This document shows, in pieces, positions 52,535 through 61,368 of a DNA stretch of 64,000 nt (positions are counted from its first letter, which is position 1; the number at the start of each line of letters is the position of its first letter). The notes beneath the pieces were generated by a model, which was given only the letters and a program-made list of their open reading frames with translations, made no database searches and was not told the origin of the DNA. The stretch lies in assembly GCF_011516645.4 (NCBI RefSeq), contig NZ_CP088285.1, positions 5,474,501 through 5,538,500 on the forward strand, in the 5' to 3' direction. The DNA is from Bradyrhizobium septentrionale (lineage in GTDB: Bacteria; Pseudomonadota; Alphaproteobacteria; Rhizobiales; Xanthobacteraceae). A program made the position numbers and the translations under genes.

Positions 52535-53762
52535 GGATGAGGATCACAAGACGCTCTCGCCAGCGGACATCATCGTGCCGTTCGATGATGCGCGCCGCAA
52601 GCGCGGTCGCGCCGAGGAAGGCGAGCAGCAGCGCGTCGTCATCATTGCCGCGCCGTACATCTGGACTGATCCTGCGAACATCCCGCTGCGCGAATGGCTC
52701 TACGGAAGGCTGCTGGTGCGGCGATTTCTCACCGTGACCATTGCGCCAGGCGGCATCGGCAAGTCATCCCTGATCGCTGCAGAAGCCTTGGCGATGGTCT
52801 CTGGCCGCGATCTGCTCGGCGTGCTGCCGGTGCGCAGGCTCAAGGTCTGGCTGTGGAATCTCGAAGACCCGCAGGAGGAAACCACGCGCAAGATACAGGC
52901 GGCGGCGAAGCATTATCATCTGACGGTGGACGACATCAGCGACCGGCTGTTCGTCAATTCGGGCCGCGATCATGCGCTGGTGATCGCCAAGGAGAGTCGC
53001 GGCGGCACGATCATCCTGCGGCCCGTGATCGAGAACCTCGTGCAGCAGCTCAGGGAGCACGGCATCGATGTGCTGGAGGTCGATCCGTTCGTCAGCTGCC
53101 ATGAGGTTTCCGAGAACGACAATTCAGCCATCGACATGATCGCAAAGGAATGGAGCCGGGTCGCCGAGCTGGCCAACTGCGCCATCCATCTCGTGCATCA
53201 TACCCGCAAGGCTCCAGCAGGCACCGAGGTGACGACCGATTCGAGCCGGGGAGCCAAGGCGCTCACCGATGCGGCGCGCGTGGCGCGGGCGCTCAACCAG
53301 ATGAGCGAGGAGGACGGCGCGAAGGCTGGCGTCGAGAATCATCGGCTGTTCTTCCGCGCTTTCAACGACAAGGCGAATCTTGCGCCGCCCGTGGTCGCTT
53401 CGGACTGGTTCAGGCTCGCAAGCGTCTGGCTGGAGAACGGCCCCGCAGGCGGCGACAGCGTCGGCGTCGTCACGCATTGGGAATGGCCCGATCCGCTCAC
53501 CGGCGTGACCGGCAGCGACTTCGATCAGGTCGCCATCGCGATCCGTGGCGGGACGTGGCGCGAGAACCCGCGCTCGACCGATTGGGTCGGCGTCGCTGTC
53601 GCAAAGGCGCTCGATCTCAGCACCGCCGACAAGACCGACCGGGCCAAGATCATCGGCCTGCTCAAGGTCTGGGTTTCGTCCGGTTCCCTGACGGTAGTCG
53701 AGCGCCTGGACGAGCAGCGGCGCAGCCGAAAATTCGTGGAGGTTTCTGATGTGGAACCGTGA
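52503..53762 (+). CDS. RepA-like/RecA-fold replicative helicase
   Basis: 419 residues. Walker A TIAPGGIGKSSL (about residues 80-91), Walker B VLEVDPF (about 197) and the downstream motif HLVHHTRK: the RSF1010-RepA/DnaB-like AAA ATPase pattern common in phages and plasmids. The N-terminus overlaps the primase gene. The stop at 53762 is followed at once by the GACTGGAGC repeat array, the expected relation between an initiator/helicase and its origin. The C-terminal 100 residues probably form a winged-helix region (LKVWVSSGSLTVVERLD). Confidence 0.85.
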   Translation: MSGALAVPDFEDEDHKTLSPADIIVPFDDARRKRGRAEEGEQQRVVIIAAPYIWTDPANIPLREWLYGRLLVRRFLTVTIAPGGIGKSSLIAAEALAMVSGRDLLGVLPVRRLKVWLWNLEDPQEETTRKIQAAAKHYHLTVDDISDRLFVNSGRDHALVIAKESRGGTIILRPVIENLVQQLREHGIDVLEVDPFVSCHEVSENDNSAIDMIAKEWSRVAELANCAIHLVHHTRKAPAGTEVTTDSSRGAKALTDAARVARALNQMSEEDGAKAGVENHRLFFRAFNDKANLAPPVVASDWFRLASVWLENGPAGGDSVGVVTHWEWPDPLTGVTGSDFDQVAIAIRGGTWRENPRSTDWVGVAVAKALDLSTADKTDRAKIIGLLKVWVSSGSLTVVERLDEQRRSRKFVEVSDVEP

Positions 53763-53766
53763 CTTT

Positions 53767-53928
53767 GCTCCAGTCAATGCGACTGGAGCACGACTGGAGC
53801 AACCACTGGAGCAGCGCACTTGCTCCAGTGCTCCAGTCACTCACCCCTAAAGGGGTGAGCTGACTAGCTACGCGACTGGAGCAGTGGAGCCCCAAGTGCG
53901 CCCCGGCGACTGGAGCGGCGACTGGAGC
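53767..53928. repeat. Iteron-like GACTGGAGC array with central hairpin: candidate phage replication origin
   Basis: Nine copies of (G)ACTGGAGC lie in 162 bases: inverted copies at 53767, 53822 and 53830; direct copies at 53781, 53792, 53805, 53874, 53908 and 53920. A perfect stem CTCACCCC-TAAA-GGGGTGAG sits at 53840-53859, extended by near-complementary flanks. It lies between the helicase stop and the next gene and contains no gene of its own. Repeats with a hairpin beside a RepA-type helicase suggest an initiator-binding origin; a nuclease or regulatory site is possible. Confidence 0.75.
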
Positions 53929-53950
53929 GGATGGAACCGAGGAGGACGAG

Positions 53951-54451
53951 ATGCCGCAAGCAGCGATCAGGATCAACGAAGATGAGTTCCAGCCCGAGCT
54001 GCTGGACGAGGTTCCGCCGCGATGGAACGGCCCGCATGTCGGCCGCCGACTGTGCGACGCGATGCGGACCTTGGCGATGCTGCCGATGGGCGGCGGCGGA
54101 TCGGCGGCGTGGCCAGCCTACTGCTACGAGTGGGACGACCTGCTGGCGCAGCAGGCGCAGGGCGAGCTGGAGCGGACGCAGGCGCTGCAGAACCGAATCC
54201 GGCTGCTACCTTCAAGCCGCGAGGTGCAGCGCATGGAAGCCGCGATCTGCTGGCCCGCCGAGTACCTCGCGCCGCTGGCGCATCTCCTGCGCGCTGTCAA
54301 CGCGGTGGCGCTGGCGCACTCGCTGGACCGCGACAGCGGATGGATCGCAGCCAAGCGCGGCGGCTATGCCGACACATGGCGCGAGCGCCACGATCAGGGC
54401 TGCGACATCATCGCGCGAGGCCTGCGCAGCTGCCGCGTGTCGGTGTTCTGA
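53951..54451 (+). CDS. Phage hypothetical protein
   Basis: 166 residues, acidic N-terminus, Trp-rich (PAYCYEWDDLL; CWPAEYLAPL) helical body. No catalytic motif or family recognised. First gene after the repeat array, preceded by GAGGACGAG as ribosome site. Confidence 0.65.
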   Translation: MPQAAIRINEDEFQPELLDEVPPRWNGPHVGRRLCDAMRTLAMLPMGGGGSAAWPAYCYEWDDLLAQQAQGELERTQALQNRIRLLPSSREVQRMEAAICWPAEYLAPLAHLLRAVNAVALAHSLDRDSGWIAAKRGGYADTWRERHDQGCDIIARGLRSCRVSVF

Positions 54452-54463
54452 GGGGGGCCGCGC

Positions 54464-54679
54464 ATGGTCGAAGTCCTCGCCCAGATCAGAGCACCGAAGC
54501 CGAGGCAGTTCGTCGCTGGCCTCGTGCTCTGGGATGACATCGTGGTCGAGGCTGCGCCGATCCTGCACTTCATGAAGCGCGGCAGGTGGACGCGCAGCAG
54601 GGTCCGCGAGCATTGCCAGCTCAAGGGCTGGCGGGTGTCGGTCGTCTACGAAATGAAGCGGGCGTATCAGCGATGTTGA
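54464..54679 (+). CDS. Small phage hypothetical protein
   Basis: 71 residues, basic, with a possible DNA-binding C-terminal half (KRGRWTRSRVREHCQLKGWRVSVVYEMKRAY). GGGGG upstream serves as a weak ribosome site. No family recognised. Its end overlaps the convergent AraC pseudogene by 13 bases. Confidence 0.6.
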   Translation: MVEVLAQIRAPKPRQFVAGLVLWDDIVVEAAPILHFMKRGRWTRSRVREHCQLKGWRVSVVYEMKRAYQRC

Positions 54680-55621
54680 GCACGCCGCAAGGTCTGCGAT
54701 GGCAACTCGCCGAACAACCGTCGATAAGCGCCAGCAAATCTGCCGAGTTCGATAAAGCCATGCTCGATTGCAACATCCTTGATCGTCGCGTCAGACCCGC
54801 CCGTCAGCAGCACAGTGTGCACGTCACCGAGCCGCTTGCGGCGCATGAAAGCAATCGGCGAGATGCCAACCACCTCGTTGAAAGCTCGATGCAGCGTTCG
54901 ACGGCCCACGCTGAAGTGCGCGCAAAGTTCGGAAATGTGGATGGGTCTGCAGCCTGCATCAATCATGTAGCGGTCCACCTCCCGCACCAGCTTTGCTGCC
55001 GCGAGCACCCGCGCATCCCTATAGCGGACGGTGTCGCGCACGGGCGCGGTCACTGCGCTCACTGAACATGGGCCGAAGCTGTCGGTTGACGCCGCCGATT
55101 TTTTCAAGCGCAACATTCTGGAGCTGGTGGATGTCGCGGCGTGGCACCAGCCGACCACGATGTTGGCCAGTGATCTGCGCACCGGGTTGGGTGGCGAGAA
55201 ACGCGAACAGCTCGTCCGGCGCGACGAGCGTCGTTGCATAATGGTTGCCGTTGATGAAGCGCGAATAGAGTTCCTGGTCGGGCGCGATCACAATGAGATC
55301 GCCCGGTGTCGCCTCGAAATGCTGCAGCAAGGCCGAGCTGCCGAGCAGCATGCCGAAAGTCCATCGGTTCGTGCTGAGAACGCCGCGCTGGCGCACGCCG
55401 CGCGTGAAGGAGCCAGTCGAGATGCCGACCGAGCCAACCGACAGGTGAGCCAGCGTCCCCGCCATCTCGCCTTGCCCAAGCTGCACGATGTCCATTGGTG
55501 TTGGCGCATCTTGCACGGCGTTGCGCAGCACTTCGAAGTCGGCAAACTCAAGTTGCTGCTGAACCCTGACAATTCCACCCGAACTCAACAATTCCACCCC
55601 GAACTCAAGCGTCGTCATCAC
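54667..55621 (-). pseudogene. AraC-family regulator gene split by a frameshift
   Basis: From about 55621 the frame encodes an N-terminal cupin-type effector domain (FADFEVLRNAVQDAPTPMD, WTFGMLLGSSALLQHFEA, LIVIAPDQELYSRFING). It shifts at about 55030-55100 into the frame that encodes a full AraC HTH pair (HISELCAHFSVGRRTLHRAFNE, AIEHGFIELGRFAGAYRRLFGE), ending at 54667. Opposite strand to the surrounding phage genes, like a transferred accessory (moron) gene. The start region has a 19/20-base tandem duplication. Probably nonfunctional. Confidence 0.78.
55570..55608. repeat. Tandem duplication at the 5' end of the AraC gene
   Basis: CAATTCCACCCGAACTCAA (55570-55588) is repeated as CAATTCCACCCCGAACTCAA (55589-55608), one base longer. 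The extra base alters the frame at the start of the gene relative to a single-copy ancestor. Confidence 0.7.
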
Positions 55622-55767
55622 AGAATTTCTTAGATGAGCGGATTGGGGCGATTTCTCAGATGCGTGAACGTGATCGGTGTCACATTGTGCACATTGCCGT
55701 TTTTTCCCGATGAAATATTTTTGATCTGCGCTGTTCTGTCACAAACCGCATAAGATCGAGGCACCCG

Positions 55768-56373
55768 ATGGCACTGATGCTGCCGAGAGGAGCTGTGCGG
55801 GAATATCTGGCGATCTACGGTGTGGTCGCGATCTATGTTGCCGCGCTGCCTGCAGGTGCTTTCGTCTCATGCTCGCGCGATCTGCTGCACAGCCTGCTGG
55901 CCTTGCGCCGCAGATGGCTCGCATTGCAGATCACCTGCGCGTACTGGGTGAAGGATAAAACCGACGCGAGGCTGATCTGCCGCGAGGTCAACGCCAGCCT
56001 TTCGCGAGGCGACGATGGCCTGCTGGTAGCCACCGCCAGGACCGCGCAGCGCAAGGTCGAGAACGTCGCCGCGCATATGGGCATTGCGCTTACCGAGCAC
56101 GACACCGTGCTCGCGCGGGCGCGCACGGCGGTCGCATACATCGAGCAGCGGATCGCGCAGGCGCAAGCCGCAGGCGAGCTGGCGTGGTTCAATTCGGCCT
56201 ATCGCGCGTGGCGGCTGGAAGCCAAGCAGCAAGGGCGCGGCATGTCCTATGCCGAGGCCCGAGCCCGCCTGCGACAAAATATTTTTCGACAGATTTTGAC
56301 CAATGAGGTCCAGACAGGTCCACATCACATCTTCCCGCCGCTGCCGGGAATTGATTTTCCAGTTCCAGAGTGA
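55768..56373 (+). CDS. Phage hypothetical protein
   Basis: 201 residues. One hydrophobic stretch at the N-terminus (EYLAIYGVVAIYVAALPAGAFV, about 12-33) could be a membrane helix, followed by a long charged helical region. No family recognised. AGATCGAGG upstream serves as weak ribosome site. Function unknown. Confidence 0.65.
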   Translation: MALMLPRGAVREYLAIYGVVAIYVAALPAGAFVSCSRDLLHSLLALRRRWLALQITCAYWVKDKTDARLICREVNASLSRGDDGLLVATARTAQRKVENVAAHMGIALTEHDTVLARARTAVAYIEQRIAQAQAAGELAWFNSAYRAWRLEAKQQGRGMSYAEARARLRQNIFRQILTNEVQTGPHHIFPPLPGIDFPVPE

Positions 56374-56446
56374 TCTCTTCACGCGCGCAGGTGCGGCTCG
56401 AAGTGTGACTCGCCCCTGTGTCCAGACGCTACACAACATTGCTTTC

Positions 56447-56475
56447 ACCGGCTTCACACTGAGGCCGGTTTTTTT
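56447..56475 (+). terminator. Rho-independent terminator
   Basis: ACCGGC (56447-56452), 11-base loop, GCCGGT (56464-56469), then a T-run to 56475. Ends the rightward replication operon 74 bases after the 201-residue gene and immediately before the holin-like gene. Confidence 0.85.
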
Positions 56476-56488
56476 GTGGAGGCGCGGC

Positions 56489-56722
56489 ATGTCGATCCTG
56501 ATCTCGTTTCTGGGCCTGCTGCTCTATCTCGCGATCATCTTCGTGGTCGCCTATGCGATGCGCTGGCTGATCACCGGCTTCCTCGGCTGGAGCATCGATC
56601 CGATGGTCTACAAATGGGCGCAGATCATCGTTGGCCTGCTGTGCATCATCGCCATCGTGACGTGGCTCGCTGGCGTGCTGGGCCTGGGCGATTGCCTGCC
56701 GCACTTTTGGGCCTACCGATAG
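56489..56722 (+). CDS. Small membrane protein, holin-like
   Basis: 77 residues from ATG 56489 (GTGGAGG upstream). Two hydrophobic helices, LISFLGLLLYLAIIFVVAYA (residues about 4-23) and WAQIIVGLLCIIAIVTWLAGV (about 43-63), with a short loop. Size, topology and position after a terminator in a phage suggest a holin, although no endolysin is adjacent within the window. Other small phage membrane proteins look similar. Confidence 0.6.
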   Translation: MSILISFLGLLLYLAIIFVVAYAMRWLITGFLGWSIDPMVYKWAQIIVGLLCIIAIVTWLAGVLGLGDCLPHFWAYR

Positions 56723-56798
56723 GAAGCAGTCGCGGTTCGATGCGCTGCCGCCAGCTGAGCCGCCACCACCGGACATTTGCAAGGGCTGCTGAACCGAG

Positions 56799-57038
56799 AT
56801 GATCCAGCTTGTTGTCGTTGCCGCGCTGCGCCTCGTCTCGTTCCATGGCCCTGATGGGTATCCGGTCGAGATCAACCCGGATCAGGTGACCAGCCTGCGC
56901 GGCGCTCGCGAAGGCGATCAGCAGAGCAAGTTCTTCACCAGCGAAGTCCGCTGCATGATCGGCCTTACCGATGGCAAGTTCGTCAGCGTGTCAGAGAGCT
57001 GCGAGGAGGTCCGCAGCAAGCTGGCGGCCCCGCGCTGA
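56799..57038 (+). CDS. Small phage hypothetical protein
   Basis: 79 residues: short hydrophobic start, then a beta-rich domain (SFHGPDGYPVEINPDQVTSLRG; TSEVRCMIGLTDGKFVSV). No signal motif certain, no family recognised. Weak ribosome site. Confidence 0.58.
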   Translation: MIQLVVVAALRLVSFHGPDGYPVEINPDQVTSLRGAREGDQQSKFFTSEVRCMIGLTDGKFVSVSESCEEVRSKLAAPR

Positions 57039-57566
57039 AGCCCCATCGGGTGCCGCTAAGGGCGCCACACGCCATTGATACAGCGACGCTATTTGCGTGG
57101 AAGTTAGTTCTATTGCGAGTGAACGGGGCGCAAGGAGAGCCAGATCAGGCCGTTTCGGCCCGGTCGGGGCCTTCCGGTAGTCCGAATTTGACCATGCATT
57201 CGCAGTCGTTCGTGCCCCGAATGCGATCTAACCAATTGAAAACATGGGGGAATAATATGCCACGGGCCGGGGGGAGGATCGCTAACCGTTGGCGAGACGG
57301 GTCCGAGCGCTGGCGGCGCTCCAAATTTAGCGCCTGCACATTCAGAAAACGCTCAAGGACGAAAGTTCTCCGCCTGCACAATCTGCAATATGATCAAAGG
57401 CTTGTTCCGAAAATACCGCTCCGAGCCTGACGCAGTTAGCAGGAAGCGATCCCGGCTAACTTACTGATCAAAACGGCCCTTTTCATCGGTACCCCGTTGC
57501 CGGGTGGAAGATCCTTCTCAACGCCAAAAACGCAGCATTTTCAGTGGCTTGACCATGGGAGCCGGA
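57039..57566. other. Gap upstream of the packaging genes
   Basis: About 530 bases without a convincing gene; the one long frame (57050-57430, plus) has no ribosome site and an Arg/Ser composition unlike the neighbours. Packaging sites (cos/pac) are often close to the terminase genes, but I see no diagnostic repeat here. Confidence 0.45.
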
Positions 57567-58259
57567 ATGAAGCAGTCGAGCAAAAAGGGCGTTTTTCCCG
57601 GCAAAAACAGCCATTTCGGAGGGTCCGAAATAGCCCGGAACTGGCCTGCGGATCAGGTATCGCGCCGCCCGATTAGCGAGCTGGTGCCGAACGCCCGCAA
57701 CGCCCGTCTGCATTCCGAGGAGCAGATCGAGCAGATCGCGGCCTCGATCAGCGAGTGGGGCTGGACCATCCCGGTGCTGATCGATGAAGCCGGGACGATC
57801 ATCGCTGGCCACGGGAGAGTGCTGGCTGCCGAGCAGATGGGCATCGATCAGGTGCCGACGATGGTAGCTCGCGGCTGGTCGGACGAGCAAAAGCGCGCCT
57901 ATCTGATCGCCGACAACAAGCTGACCGAGAACGGCCAGTGGGATCGCGCGCTGCTGCGCATCGAGCTGAACGACCTTGCGCGGCTGGGCCTCGATAGCCT
58001 GACCGGCTTTTCCGAGACCGAGCTGCGCGAGATGGGCGCGGGCGTCGAGGCGCTGGGCGGCATGCCTGTGCTTGCCGATGGCGAGCGCTCGCCCTTCCAG
58101 CAGATGACCTTCATCCTGCACGAGAAGCAGGCCCAGACCGTGAGCACGGCGATTGAGCGCGCATCGCAGGCGCTGGGGCCGCCGAGCGAGGCCTCGGAAA
58201 ACAAGAACCAGAACGGCAACGCGCTGGCGGAAATTTGCCGCGCGTACCTAGCGCAATGA
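57567..58259 (+). CDS. ParB-like nuclease domain protein (phage)
   Basis: 230 residues from ATG 57567 (GGGAG upstream). ParB/Srx-fold signature: PISELVPNARNARLHSEEQIEQIAASI, IIAGHGRVLAAEQMG and RAYLIADNKLTENGQWD. In phages such proteins often precede terminase and accompany DNA methyltransferases or packaging genes; their activity can be nuclease or CTP-dependent binding. The stop overlaps the Mom-like gene's ATG (ATGA). Confidence 0.82.
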   Translation: MKQSSKKGVFPGKNSHFGGSEIARNWPADQVSRRPISELVPNARNARLHSEEQIEQIAASISEWGWTIPVLIDEAGTIIAGHGRVLAAEQMGIDQVPTMVARGWSDEQKRAYLIADNKLTENGQWDRALLRIELNDLARLGLDSLTGFSETELREMGAGVEALGGMPVLADGERSPFQQMTFILHEKQAQTVSTAIERASQALGPPSEASENKNQNGNALAEICRAYLAQ

Positions 58260-59083
58260 CCAGCGCGAAGGAGATCGAGGTCCGCCCCATCGCCAAGCGC
58301 GATGCAGATGCGCTGATCCGGCGCGTGCATTACAGCGGCAAGGTAGTCCGCAACTCGACGCTATCGCTTGGCGTCTTCCTGCACGGCATGCTGGAGGGCG
58401 CGATGCAATTCGGCCCCAGCCTGCAGAAGTCGAACATCGTGCATCTGGTCCGCGACACCGGCTGGAACGGCTTCCTCGAATTGAACAGGCTGGCCTTCAC
58501 CGATGCGCTGCCGCGCAATTCGGAAAGCCGCGCGCTCGGCATCGCGCTGCGCATGATCAGGAAGAACTACCCGCATATCGAATGGATCATCTCTTTCGCC
58601 GATGCCTGCCAATGCGGCGACGGCACGATCTATCGCGCGGCGGGCGTCCTGCTCACCGCGATCAAGATCAACAAGGACCTGCACATCGCCGAGGACGGCA
58701 GCATCATTCACAAGATGAGCCAGATCACCGGGCGCAATAAGCTGCAGCATCTGGCGGCGACGGGCGGGCGATGGCGCGGCACCGGCCCGACGCTCGAAGG
58801 CCACACGCTGCGCTACATCTATTTTCTCAATCCGGCGGCTCGCGCTCGCCTCGTCGGCGAGCCGCTGCCCTACAGCGCAATCGAGGCGCGCGGCGCAACC
58901 ATGTATCGCGGCGTGCGTGGGAAGCAGGCGATGGCTGGCTCCAACCGGCACAGCGACGGCGCAGCACCGATCCCCACGCTCCAGCGACAGAGAGGAATGG
59001 AAAATGAAACCCGGCAAGCGACCGCTACCGACGCATCTGAAGCTGCTGCGCGGGAATCCAGGCCAGCGCAAGCTGCACGATGA
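58256..59083 (+). CDS. Mom-family DNA adenine-modification protein
   Basis: 275 residues. A conserved block (about 27-160) reads HYSGKVVRNSTLSLGVFL, EGAMQFGPSLQKSNI, GWNGFLELNRLAFTDALP, NSESRALGIALRMIRKNYP and WIISFADACQCGDGTIYRAAG. I associate it with proteins annotated as the Mom family (phage Mu Mom, which converts adenine to N6-carbamoylmethyladenine; GNAT-like fold). C-terminal 60 residues are low-complexity and overlap the terminase gene by 80 bases. Modified DNA would resist restriction; the assignment rests on motif memory. Confidence 0.7.
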   Translation: MTSAKEIEVRPIAKRDADALIRRVHYSGKVVRNSTLSLGVFLHGMLEGAMQFGPSLQKSNIVHLVRDTGWNGFLELNRLAFTDALPRNSESRALGIALRMIRKNYPHIEWIISFADACQCGDGTIYRAAGVLLTAIKINKDLHIAEDGSIIHKMSQITGRNKLQHLAATGGRWRGTGPTLEGHTLRYIYFLNPAARARLVGEPLPYSAIEARGATMYRGVRGKQAMAGSNRHSDGAAPIPTLQRQRGMENETRQATATDASEAAARESRPAQAAR

Positions 59084-59495
59084 GCCGCAGCCCGAGCAGC
59101 TGCCGGATGTCCCCGAGCCGCCGACCTTCATCACCGGCTATGCCGCCGATGAGTGGTGGATCACCGCGACCGAGCTGCATCGGCTCGGCCTGCTGACGAA
59201 AGTCGATGTCCCCGCGCTCGCCTGCTACTGCCACGCTTTCGGGCAATGGCGGATGGCCTCGGAATCGCTGGCGCGGATGCAGAGCAATGATCCGCTGATG
59301 AACGGCATGATCATCAAGACCAAGTACGGCGATGCCGCCGTCAATCCGCTGGTCTCCATCGTGCGCAAGCATGCGGGCGATGTGGTGCGCTTCGCCGCCG
59401 AGTTCGGCCTGACGCCAGCGGCGCGCAGCCGCATCAGCGCGGGCTCGCAGGCTACCAATTCGCAGAGCAAATTTGCAGGACTCATCGCAGGCTAG
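59004..59495 (+). CDS. Phage terminase small subunit, P27 family
   Basis: 163 residues. Family opening GKRPLPTHLKLLRGNPGQRKL, the WWITATELHRLGLLTKVDVPAL core and the C-terminal VVRFAAEFGLTPAARSRI are all P27-type features. ATG at 59004 with GAGGAAT upstream. Recognises the packaging site and recruits the large subunit, whose gene overlaps its 3' end. Confidence 0.9.
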   Translation: MKPGKRPLPTHLKLLRGNPGQRKLHDEPQPEQLPDVPEPPTFITGYAADEWWITATELHRLGLLTKVDVPALACYCHAFGQWRMASESLARMQSNDPLMNGMIIKTKYGDAAVNPLVSIVRKHAGDVVRFAAEFGLTPAARSRISAGSQATNSQSKFAGLIAG

Positions 59496-61047
59496 GCGCG
59501 ACAGGGCTCGCGCAACGGCGGTCATCAAGTTTATCGAGAAACTTACCGTGCCCTCGGGCAAGGGCCAAGGCGAGCCCTTCAAGCTGGAGCCGTTCCAGAA
59601 GCTGTTCATCCGCGCCGTCTATGAACCCCAGCTGAAGCTGCGGCGCGTAGTGCGGCGCGCGATCCTCTCGATGGCGCGCAAGAATGGCAAGACCGCGCTG
59701 ATCGCGGCCATCGTGCTCGCGCATCTGGTCGGCCCCGAGGCTATCGTCCACGGCGAAATTTATTCCGCCGCGAATGATCGGGATCAGGCCGCCATCGTCT
59801 ACAAATTTGCGCGCCAGATGGTCGATCTCGATCCCGAGCTGGGCCAGATGATCGAGCTGGTGCCCTCGACCAAGACCATGATCGCGCGGCGCACCGGCTC
59901 GGTCTATCGCGCGATCTCTGCCGAGGCTGGCACCAAGCACGGCTATCTGCCGAGCCTCGTGATCTATGACGAGCTGGCCCAGGCGAAGAACCGCGACCTC
60001 TATGACGTGCTCGATACTTCCTTCGGCGCTCGCGATGAGCCGCTGTTCATCGTGATCTCGACGCAGAGCAACGATCCCGAGCACATCATGTCGAAGTTGA
60101 TCGACGATGGAATCTCGGGCGTCGATCCGGCCATCGTCTGCCATCTCTACGCCGCCGATGAGGAGTGCGAGCTGGGCGACGAGAAGCAATGGCACAAGGC
60201 GAATCCGGCACTCGCCAAATTCCGCGACTATGAGGACCTTGCGACATCGATCCGCAAGGCGATCAGAATGCCCGCCGAGGAGCCGAAGGTTCGCAACCTT
60301 TTCCTGAATCAGCGCGTCTCGCCGCACGCCTCGCTGATCAGCCGCGCCGAATGGAAGGCCTGCGCGGGCGAGAGCAAGCTGCAGGATGGCGAGGAAGTCT
60401 ATCTCTCGCTCGATCTGTCGAGCACCGTCGATCTCACCGCGCTGATGATCGGCTCGGTTAGCGATCCCTGCCGCATCGAGCCACATTTCTGGAAGCCGCG
60501 CGACAAGCTGATCGAACATTCAAGCCGCGACTTCGGCTCGGGCTCGCATCGCTACCGCGAGTGGGCCGAAGCTGGCCGCCTGCATGACAGCCCCGGCAAG
60601 ACGATCAACCCCGAAGCGGTCGCGCTCTTCATCGCTGAGATGTCGCAGCGCTATCGCATCAAGGGCATGGCCTATGATCGCTGGCACATGGATTACATCC
60701 TGCGCGAGTTCGACCGCATCGGGCTGCAGGCTTACGAGGACTGCGAAAAAGGCGGCGACGGCCTGCGGCTGGTGCCTTGGGGCCAAGGCTACAGGGATAT
60801 GGGCCCCGCTATCGATGCGTTGGAGCTGGCCGTGATCGAGCGCCAGCTGATCCATCCGAACAATCCGGTGCTGAACTGGAACATGGCAAACGCGGTCGCC
60901 ACCAGCGATCCCGCTGGCAATCGCAAGCTGGACAAGGACAAGGCGCGGTTTCGGATCGACGGCGCGGTAGCGCTCTCGATGCTGCTCGGGCTGCGCGCGA
61001 GAGATCGCAACATCAAGCCAGTCGATATCGAGGCGCTGATCGGATGA
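59473..61047 (+). CDS. Phage terminase large subunit
   Basis: 524 residues. ATPase: Walker A-like ILSMARKNGKTALIAAIV (Lys73) and Walker B LPSLVIYDELAQAKNRDLYD. C-terminal nuclease with acidic residues in LSLDLSSTVDLTALMIG and KGMAYDRWHMDYILREFD. It drives DNA into proheads and cuts it. The start is an unusual TTG at 59473 inside the small-subunit gene; no later start fits. Followed by the HNH gene with ATGA overlap. Confidence 0.9.
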   Translation: MQDSSQARRDRARATAVIKFIEKLTVPSGKGQGEPFKLEPFQKLFIRAVYEPQLKLRRVVRRAILSMARKNGKTALIAAIVLAHLVGPEAIVHGEIYSAANDRDQAAIVYKFARQMVDLDPELGQMIELVPSTKTMIARRTGSVYRAISAEAGTKHGYLPSLVIYDELAQAKNRDLYDVLDTSFGARDEPLFIVISTQSNDPEHIMSKLIDDGISGVDPAIVCHLYAADEECELGDEKQWHKANPALAKFRDYEDLATSIRKAIRMPAEEPKVRNLFLNQRVSPHASLISRAEWKACAGESKLQDGEEVYLSLDLSSTVDLTALMIGSVSDPCRIEPHFWKPRDKLIEHSSRDFGSGSHRYREWAEAGRLHDSPGKTINPEAVALFIAEMSQRYRIKGMAYDRWHMDYILREFDRIGLQAYEDCEKGGDGLRLVPWGQGYRDMGPAIDALELAVIERQLIHPNNPVLNWNMANAVATSDPAGNRKLDKDKARFRIDGAVALSMLLGLRARDRNIKPVDIEALIG

Positions 61048-61355
61048 GCCGCGAGAGCTGGAAACATTTCTACGACACCGCTTTCTGGCAGCGCCGCCGC
61101 AGGCAGCAGCTGCTCGCGCATCCGCTGTGCAAGTTCTGCGCGGCAGACGGCATCGTCACGGCGGCCACGCATGTCGATCACGTCAAGCCGCATCGCGGAA
61201 GCTGGAATCTGTTCTGCCTGGGCGAGCTGCAGAGTCTCTGCTCGCCCTGCCATAGCTCGACCAAGCAGCAGATCGAGGCGCGCGGCTTCGACATCGCAGT
61301 CGATGCCGATGGCTGGCCGACCGATCCGAACCATCCCGCCAATCGCCACCGCTGA
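61044..61355 (+). CDS. HNH endonuclease (packaging-associated)
   Basis: 103 residues. CKFCAADG, HVDHVKPHRG and LQSLCSPCHSSTK give the zinc-bound HNH core with both CxxC pairs. HNH proteins next to terminase assist DNA cutting in HK97-type phages. The ATG overlaps the terminase stop. Confidence 0.9.
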   Translation: MSRESWKHFYDTAFWQRRRRQQLLAHPLCKFCAADGIVTAATHVDHVKPHRGSWNLFCLGELQSLCSPCHSSTKQQIEARGFDIAVDADGWPTDPNHPANRHR

Positions 61356-61368
61356 AAAGGAGACCGCT

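Noticed and set aside
53767..53928. Array of short repeats considered as CRISPR
   Set aside because: Units are 8-9 bases, occur in both orientations and have irregular spacing; no cas gene.
55031..55633. 200-codon plus-strand frame opposite the AraC gene
   Set aside because: Antisense to the AraC effector domain, which has clear protein-like features.
57050..57430. 126-codon frame as a phage gene
   Set aside because: No ribosome site, odd Arg/Ser/Pro composition, and no resemblance to a known protein.
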